From contig CP099840.1 of assembly GCA_030062745.1 (NCBI GenBank), positions 14,663,437-14,727,436 on the forward strand: a stretch of 64,000 nucleotides of DNA. The letters are read 5' to 3'. The position numbers were made by a program, and so were the translations under genes. Positions 58,353-64,000 of the stretch are shown in pieces. The stretch's first letter is position 1. Each line of letters starts with the position of its first letter. Below the pieces are notes generated by a model that did no database searches, had not been told where the DNA came from, and worked only from the letters and a program-made list of their open reading frames with translations. Origin of the DNA: Capitulum mitella. Its lineage: Eukaryota > Arthropoda > Thecostraca > Pollicipedomorpha > Pollicipedidae.

Positions 58353-59239
58353 TTAAAGACAATGATATTCGTGATGCTTCAGTAGAACGCGGGATGAAAT
58401 TAAGTTTCAAGGGAAATAACTTTAGCGTTCCTCTATTTTGGCGGCAGTGTTCTATTCCTCTATTTTGCAAAGTGATGTGTTTTGATGCTAGTGATTCTTG
58501 TGGTGGTCTTCTGTCCTGAATTTTTGAAATATTTCGGTAGTTATCATTCCATACAATGAGCGGAGCTTTATTCACAAAAAACCTGTTAATTGCCACAGTT
58601 TGTAACTTTAAGAATTTTTTAGCTTCTAAGCATCATTCGCAAGTAAAAGAGACAATTCTGGCATTTCCTATCCCTCCCAAGTCATTCATCGCCGATTTTG
58701 ACGGGGGTGGATCATTGCGCAAAACAGTTACTGGTGACCTGACTGCAGGCCAATGATTGGAGGTCATTAATATTTTTCCCAGTGACGTTCACTGGATGCC
58801 TGCATCACCTCACACTAAAAATGTTATAAAATCCCGCCAATTTCCGAAAAAACGGCGGTCTGTCTTAAAAATGAGGTTAACCTTAGGTCAGTGAACCAGA
58901 AATTAAAAAGAAGAGATGTAAAATTTGTTTCTCCCATCAGGATTGTTTAACCTCCGAGAGTTTTATTGTGGTATAATGTTCTCCGGAAAAAGTTACAAGA
59001 CGTTAAACTTTTTTGGACATAGGTCCACCTGACCTGAGCCAGGTCACACACCTGATTCGGTCCACCTGACCCGACCCAGGTCAGACGCCTCATTCGATCT
59101 GGCATCCAAACCTTGACACAAGATGTGAAAATGATCAGCGAAAAGGTAAACAACATTTCTTTGCGCTGCATTCCTCCATCCTCTCGCAGTCTTGAAAACA
59201 CCTCAGGAGTCTGTCAACGCCCAGACAGGACCTGGTTAA

Positions 59240-59937
59240 CGACCGACAATAGTCAATAAAAGGCCAAATAAGTCAGTGTGTTCAATTTGTAATTTTGGTC
59301 TAAGATGAATGGACCCAAAAAAGACCTCAAGTTCAGATATCACTGGCACGATGGTGACGTCTGTGAAACCAGTGACATCCATGCATAAGACTGAGTAAGA
59401 ATGAACAATGCAGAATGCTTCCTTTTGCTATGCGACAAAGATAGTCGTCCATTCAGAGCTCCTCAACGGCATGCTCTCGAGAAGTGGGTCATAGTTCAGT
59501 AGCATGTCAAGATATTGATTTCAGATGTTCAGAGAACCAGTAAAAATGCTTGTGACTCCGCCACACTGCAGAGCGATTGGAGTATTCATTAGCGGCCAGC
59601 TTACGAAAGTCCCAAATCTGAGAGGTTACACTAGCCCCTGCAGTGGCAAGGATTCGCGTGAATGTCGGAATCCGCATAACTGAGTTCACTGATTGATATA
59701 CAGTTCATACGCGTGCTGGATTAGTGAATGTGCGCACAATATAAGGTCGTGGGTAACGACTTCCCTGGATTAATCAGCGACACGGGTGCGACGGAGACGA
59801 GCCGGACTCGAAACCAAAGACTGGAGTGCGCCCACACTCTGCCGGACCCTGTCTGCGCTATACGAGCCTGTAATGGGCAATGTTAAATTCGGTCATTGTC
59901 GCTCAGCCCGTCCGCGTCTCTGGTGAGTGGTACACCA
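59240..59937. other. No recognised gene
   Basis: Nothing recognised. A GGTTTCGAGTCC on the minus strand near 59,810 resembles a B box but no tRNA fold surrounds it. Confidence 0.4.
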
Positions 59938-60225
59938 ACCCAGGCACGTAGCCGAGATTTCCTTCGAGGGGGGAGGGGGCAAGTGTCAAAGTTTGTGTTA
60001 TGCCACTGGCATACGACGAAATTTATAGGAGAAAAGCAACAAACTTATGCCATTTGCCTCATGCTTAACGCACAGGAAAACATACGATGTTTGCTTTTGT
60101 AAGATATATATATGATCACTATTCCGTACTCCTGCGAAATCTCTATATATCTGATATTTGGTGCAGACCGCTTGACTCAGGGGGGTGTGACCCCATGCCC
60201 CCCCCCTTGGCTACGTCTCTGCACC
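59938..60225 (+). mobile_element. Dispersed short element, family G, copy 2
   Basis: From 'ccaggcacgtagccgag' to 'cttggctacgtctctgc', collinear with 47,282-47,565. The end pair GCACGTAGCC and GGCTACGT forms an inverted repeat. G-run and C-run stretches lie inside both ends (59,970; 60,180-60,207). Confidence 0.8.
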
Positions 60226-60399
60226 AACCTCATGGCGGCTTGCACCACCAGCCGATAGCGAGGCCACCGTAATGTATTACCCGCGAATCGATACCGAGCA
60301 CGCCAGTCTTGCGTTTCGCGAGATTCGCGGTGTGGGTTACAAAACAACGTAACCGTAGCAGCCGTCTATTTATACGGGACCAAAGTTAAACAGCTGGCG
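60226..60399. other. No recognised feature
   Basis: Nothing recognised between the family G element and the CpG island. Confidence 0.4.
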
Positions 60400-60760
60400 G
60401 TGTACGGTTGCACCATTCCGGCGTCACCGGATACTGGCAGGCGGCCGGGTTCGGTTACAGACGGTCCATTGGGCCCGCGCCGGGCGCATCCGCCGCCGCA
60501 AGAACGCTTGCCGCCCCGGCCGTCAGGTGGCAGTGCCGGCGGCCGCGGCCGGTCCGCCGCGGCCCGCCGGCCGGCCGGCCGACCGACCGCCACCGGAGCC
60601 TCTCGGCTCCAGTTCGGCCCGGATCGTGAGGGACCCAGCGTGGTACGGGCCGCGCCGGTATCCTGTTGAGGCCGTAGGAGATGAGCCAGCAGGCCGGCAG
60701 GAACATCGGCGCCACTCCGACGGCCGTCGGGTGGATTTACAGCTCGCTGCGTCCGATAAA
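60400..60760. other. CpG island-like block
   Basis: Very GC- and CpG-rich, with GGCCGGCC-type runs, standing out from AT-rich flanks. It lies ~9.4 kb upstream of the first recognised SOBP exon in that gene's orientation, so it could be its promoter and first exon. Frames on both strands have no recognisable domain and nothing resembling the SOBP N-terminus, so the link is a guess. Confidence 0.4.
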
Positions 60761-60929
60761 CGGCCGCTGAACATTGGGAACCCAGAACTTATCACCTGGC
60801 ATTCGATTACGAAACAATGACAGCTGCGCCATTGACATAGGAAACCCGGCCAGCGGGCCTCGAAGATGCATTCCGTATTTCTTTTCCACTTTTTAAACTG
60901 TCTCTACAAATTTAGGTTCCGAGACAGCG

Positions 60930-61070
60930 GTGTTTGTTTAAATGATTTTGATGGTGGAGCGGGGGGAGGGACGAGCTGAGGGTCTGACAACCTAACCTCC
61001 CCAAATGTGAGTTCCTTAACGGATATAGCGCACCTTATTTTGACCAACTGAAATTTTAATTTTCATGTAC

Positions 61071-61122
<52 letters not shown>

Positions 61123-61310
61123 GGGTCATAATTGGGTCCTTTTATCCTTCCTTTCATGCTCTCAGCCTATTTGTTATCTACTGCGACCATTATTTTCATA
61201 ATTATTGTCTATTTCAAATGAAAAAGGTAGAAAACATTGGGAGGCGGGCAAAATCAGTGGGGGGGGGGGGGCATGGACCACCAAAAGAAAACAAATCGAC
61301 ACCTCTGTTC
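60930..61310 (+). mobile_element. Dispersed short element, family F, copy 2
   Basis: Shares with copies 1 and 3 'gaggg(t/a)cgag', 'ccccaaatgtgagtt', 'ttattttgaccaac', the AT tract, 'aaaacattggga' and 'aaatcgacacctct'. The left end is less well preserved than in copy 1. Confidence 0.7.
61074..61119. repeat. (TA)n microsatellite within family F copy 2
   Basis: An uninterrupted alternating TA tract at the position where copy 1 has a shorter TA/TATG tract. Confidence 0.95.
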
Positions 61311-61394
61311 CGGGATATGTTCAGTACACCAGGACATCCATTTTTTTAGTTCGGGCATCTCAAACTTCTTCCTACTTGCGCGAAACTGACCTAG

Positions 61395-61775
61395 TCCGTA
61401 ATCCAGGGGCGGTTTTCAAGGGCCGGCAACACGGGTGTCGTTTTGTGTAAATAATTCGGGGGTCGAGCCGAAGGCCCGCCAACCTAACCTCCACAATAAA
61501 TGTAAGATTTTCAATGGATTTAGACAATTTAGTGTTGACTGACGCAAAATTTATTTTCTTTGTTCTGCTCACCATTTACTGTACAACAAACTAGGTCTCT
61601 CTTGTTAAAGCTGGCAGAGAAGTGGAAGGAGAGGGACGGGGACAAAGGTCACCTTCGGAGGGGCAGAGATTCACAGTTTTCCTTCCCATTGGGTCAACCA
61701 TTCCATTGCCCCCAATGCCCTGTCCATTGCGGGCCATGGACTCTACAAAAGAATACGAATCTACACTACTGGTAG
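61395..61775 (+). mobile_element. Dispersed short element, family F, copy 3
   Basis: Starts 'caggggcggttttcaagg' and ends with 'aaagaatacgaatctacac'. It shares 'ggtcgagccgaaggcccgcc', 'cctaacctcc', 'cattgggtcaaccattcc' and the overall order with copies 1 and 2. It lacks the AT microsatellite. Confidence 0.65.
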
Positions 61776-63574
61776 GCAACGTAAACATCGTTCACAAGCT
61801 GGAACACCATGTGGTTTTGACAAGCCTCTTTACCATAGAAACAGTATCAATACAGAAAACACTTACGCAAGATCGGGAAGCAAATTTCCTCAGATTCCTC
61901 TTCATCTACTTCTTTTTCGGTTTGAAACCAACATAACCGGAGAAAAACGTTGTTTCATCTCCTTTGCCACGCCGACTAGAAAAACAACTAGGCTACCGCT
62001 GCTAGTTTGCTCTTTGTTAAAACATATTTAGTCTGCAGCAAGCTTCATATCAAAGTTTTTGCGTCCATTGTGTCAGTAGCTGTTATCACCGTTATTATCA
62101 AGGTTCGGCTTATAATTGTCCATAAGCAATTAAATAAGACATAAATATCTGCGCTCGTCGATTGATTACCGAGCATAGTTACGAATCGTAGATATTTAAA
62201 CATATAGTTGTATTTAAATGGTTAACGTATTTGCAGTTACTTTTCACGCAGCTTAGCTTCGAAGGTTTCGCGATATACTGTGAACAACGTAATGCAGAAA
62301 CAGTATCAGGTTACATATCTGTGTATCTAAAAAATGGATATGAGGAAGATAGATATCGCTAGCCATATCTTTTCTCACTACAATGCCAGGAGGCGGAAAA
62401 TGCAGAGCTCTAGTTGTTCTACGCTTGGTAAGTAAAGTTGCCTCACTGCTTTTGACCACGTGGATTCGAAGGTCGCGAGTCCAGCGGAAAGGGAAGAGGA
62501 GAGTGGAATATGGCACAGTGGTGGCGGAGCGATTACTGGTGGGAGAAGTTTCCTGCCACTGACCCACATTCCGCTCCAACATTCGGCGCCTTGTTCTTCA
62601 TTGAAAACGAAGTCGCTAGTTTTGCCTATTGTTACGGACAAAGTACTCCTTTCGAGACCGATCATGTTAACTTTACTTGAAACGTACGGACAGGTTGCCC
62701 ACCCAACAGTAACGAGCCATCCACACATTAGCATAGAACACCATAACATGTTGCAAAACCTTTGGTTCAAATGATTAGGGAACCAATGGTGGCTGCCCTA
62801 TGATGGAGTTACCGTTCAAAATGTCTGGAGCTCGTTAGCCAGAGTAACCTGTTGGATCCAACCCGCAGAACAATCCTCAGTAGATCTCTAGGGGCCACTG
62901 CATTTGGGTGACCAGCCCAGATGTGCATGCGCTCTAAAGGAAGAGAGGGTTCCCAAAACCAATGCAGACCGATCAAATGTTTCGTTTTGTTGTGTCAAGC
63001 TTATTCGTCTATATACAGTTGTAAAAAATTTCACCTGTAATATAGCAGTCAACAGACTGCTAGCACCTTTCTCCAGCCCCTACATGTTCCCGTTGAGACT
63101 CAAGTCCATTAAACCGATGGGTCAGGGCTGATAGGTCAAGGACATCCTCAGCACAGTAAATAGGGGACGGTTCCTAAGTCGGAATATCGCCCCCCCCCCC
63201 ACATTAGGTCCTTTCTACCAGTCTTAACTCTAGCCAGACGTGGTGATTTTGACATGTTGACTGCATCCCGGTCATTTCTCCCCTAATCGAGATGAAGCAG
63301 GGGAACAAAGACGAGTGGACAGTCCGCCCCATTCGTCTTTTATACATTGTGAACTCATCTGACAAGCGCTTGTAAGATTTACAACCACAGGAATTTACCG
63401 CGAAATTGCATACCCTTTGCCTTGTTCGAACACATCTTTTCGGATCACTGTTTTATGAGTGTCTTGCATTTCGACTATCCAATCGTTCGTCGTTTGTCGA
63501 GGTCGTTTATTAGAAGAAGAAAATCACACATCTCTGTAAATCACACAAAAACCGAGAGGAAAATCACGCATGTG
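61776..63574. other. No recognised gene
   Basis: Frames near 62,253-62,774 occur on both strands without a recognisable domain. A C-run lies at 63,190-63,202. I see no repeat family here. Confidence 0.4.
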
Positions 63575-63582
63575 CCTGGTAG

Positions 63583-63662
63583 GGTTTGGAGCCGGTCGGT
63601 TTGGACGAGGTTCGGAGCCGGTCGGTTTGGACAAGGTTTGGAGCCGGTCGGGCCCGAACCGG
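63583..63662 (+). repeat. Tandem repeat, ~26-bp unit, three copies
   Basis: GTTTGGAGCCGGTCGGTTTG followed by 'gac(g/a)ag' recurs three times with minor changes. Confidence 0.85.
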
Positions 63663-63865
63663 GCTTTTCGTTGGGCCTGCCGGGCCCTGGTTTTGACATC
63701 ACTGCCTCCTTACCATGCATAATTCCATGTACGGTTGGTTAAGGAAGGGGATGTCGTCACCCACCTGAGTCAAGTGGTCTACAGCCTACCATAGTGGTGC
63801 CAAAACCAGGGCCGGGCAGGCCCAGCCATTAGCCCTGTTTGGGCCTGTCCGGGTCCAAACCAGGC
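63655..63865. repeat. Inverted repeat rich in CCGGGC/GCCCGG
   Basis: 'cctgccgggccctggttttg' (63,677) is inverted at 'caaaaccagggccgggcagg' (63,801), and 'cgggcccgaaccgggc' recurs inversely as 'gcctgtccgggtcc'. The spacer is ~100 bp. It is likely part of an unidentified small foldback element. The remaining bases to 64,000 hold nothing recognised. Confidence 0.7.
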
Positions 63866-64000
63866 GTTTTGTAGGAAATTTGCTCATATTCCTTCAATTT
63901 TCCATTGGCAGCCCCTCAAAAAAAGAAGAACTGAGCCTAGACCGGGCCTCGTCGTGGGATGGTTGGTCCCCGGTCCCGGACATTCTCCAAGACTGACACC

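Larger units (their letters stand above)
55283..59235 (+). mobile_element. TTAA-type element family A, copy 3, split by two nested elements
   Basis: Three pieces (55,283-55,475; 56,982-57,119; 58,357-59,235) follow copy 1 in order: 'gcgaacggttgg' and 'ttttcccatagccgact'; then 'taaaggttcgcagaggc' and 'aaacgctgagttaa'; then 'agcgttcctctatttt' to 'caggacctgg' before TTAA (59,236-59,239). Breaks fall at TTAA sites where families C and B are inserted. The left terminus is diverged (AACCCTTGTCCGACCGG with a GGGGGGCGTTTGACCCC hairpin). About 1.2 kb of family A sequence remains in total. Confidence 0.8.

Noticed and set aside
60366-60715. First coding exon of the SOBP-like gene in the CpG island
   Set aside because: Position fits, but no frame resembles the SOBP N-terminus and no donor could be linked to the exon at 51,027.

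Overview
This window reads as nuclear DNA from an invertebrate, most likely an arthropod. It is gene-poor and dominated by transposons and tandem repeats. The gene that can be recognised is split by introns with consensus splice sites. LINE fragments carry an RNase H domain of the kind common in arthropod Jockey/I-type elements. A short interstitial array of the arthropod telomere unit (TTAGG, seen as CCTAA) lies near 17.53 kb. I cannot name the species. GC-rich exons in AT-richer flanks, and many TTAA-flanked non-autonomous elements, would suit a crustacean or chelicerate, but that is inference.

One host gene is firmly supported: a homologue of SOBP (sine oculis binding protein) on the minus strand, from about 51.03 kb down to 38.48 kb. 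Four exons were found: an N-terminal conserved block (50,823-51,027), the first FCS zinc finger (48,041 to 48,208 or 48,230), the first half of the second FCS finger (42,210-42,314), and a long proline-rich last exon that completes the second finger and ends at a stop (38,480-39,416). Splice phases agree across exons 2-4, and for exon 1 if the longer form of exon 2 is used. The start codon was not found, and a further exon between the first two is possible. The introns hold a SINE, hAT and TTAA-type elements, and minisatellites.

Layout. 1-8 kb: unassigned DNA, a 355-bp tandem array, a CpG-rich block with a hammerhead-like RNA motif, and a 392-bp duplication. 8.1-13.1 kb: a LINE reverse-transcriptase fragment, then a broken Ty3/Gypsy fossil with TTAA-flanked elements in and around it. 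13.2-21.3 kb: GATCC-rich arrays, a TTAA element, and a strongly CpG-depleted domain that contains a palindrome with a small TTAA element exactly at its axis. 21.8-30.0 kb: an 8.2-kb foldback structure made of inverted arrays of a ~188-bp repeat, invaded by two hAT-like elements. 30-36.4 kb: two LINE 3' ends and repeat debris. 38.5-51 kb: the SOBP gene. 51-59.2 kb: tandem repeats with nuclear-receptor-like half-sites, a 2.2-kb inverted repeat, and a three-deep nest of TTAA elements. 59.2-64 kb: dispersed short elements, a CpG island and G-rich repeats.

The TTAA-flanked elements fall into at least three ~1.2-1.5 kb families, called A, B and C here, plus smaller ones. All have TTAA duplications and CCC/GGG termini like piggyBac-type non-autonomous elements, and none shows a transposase. 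Several have a G-run/C-run hairpin just inside the ends.
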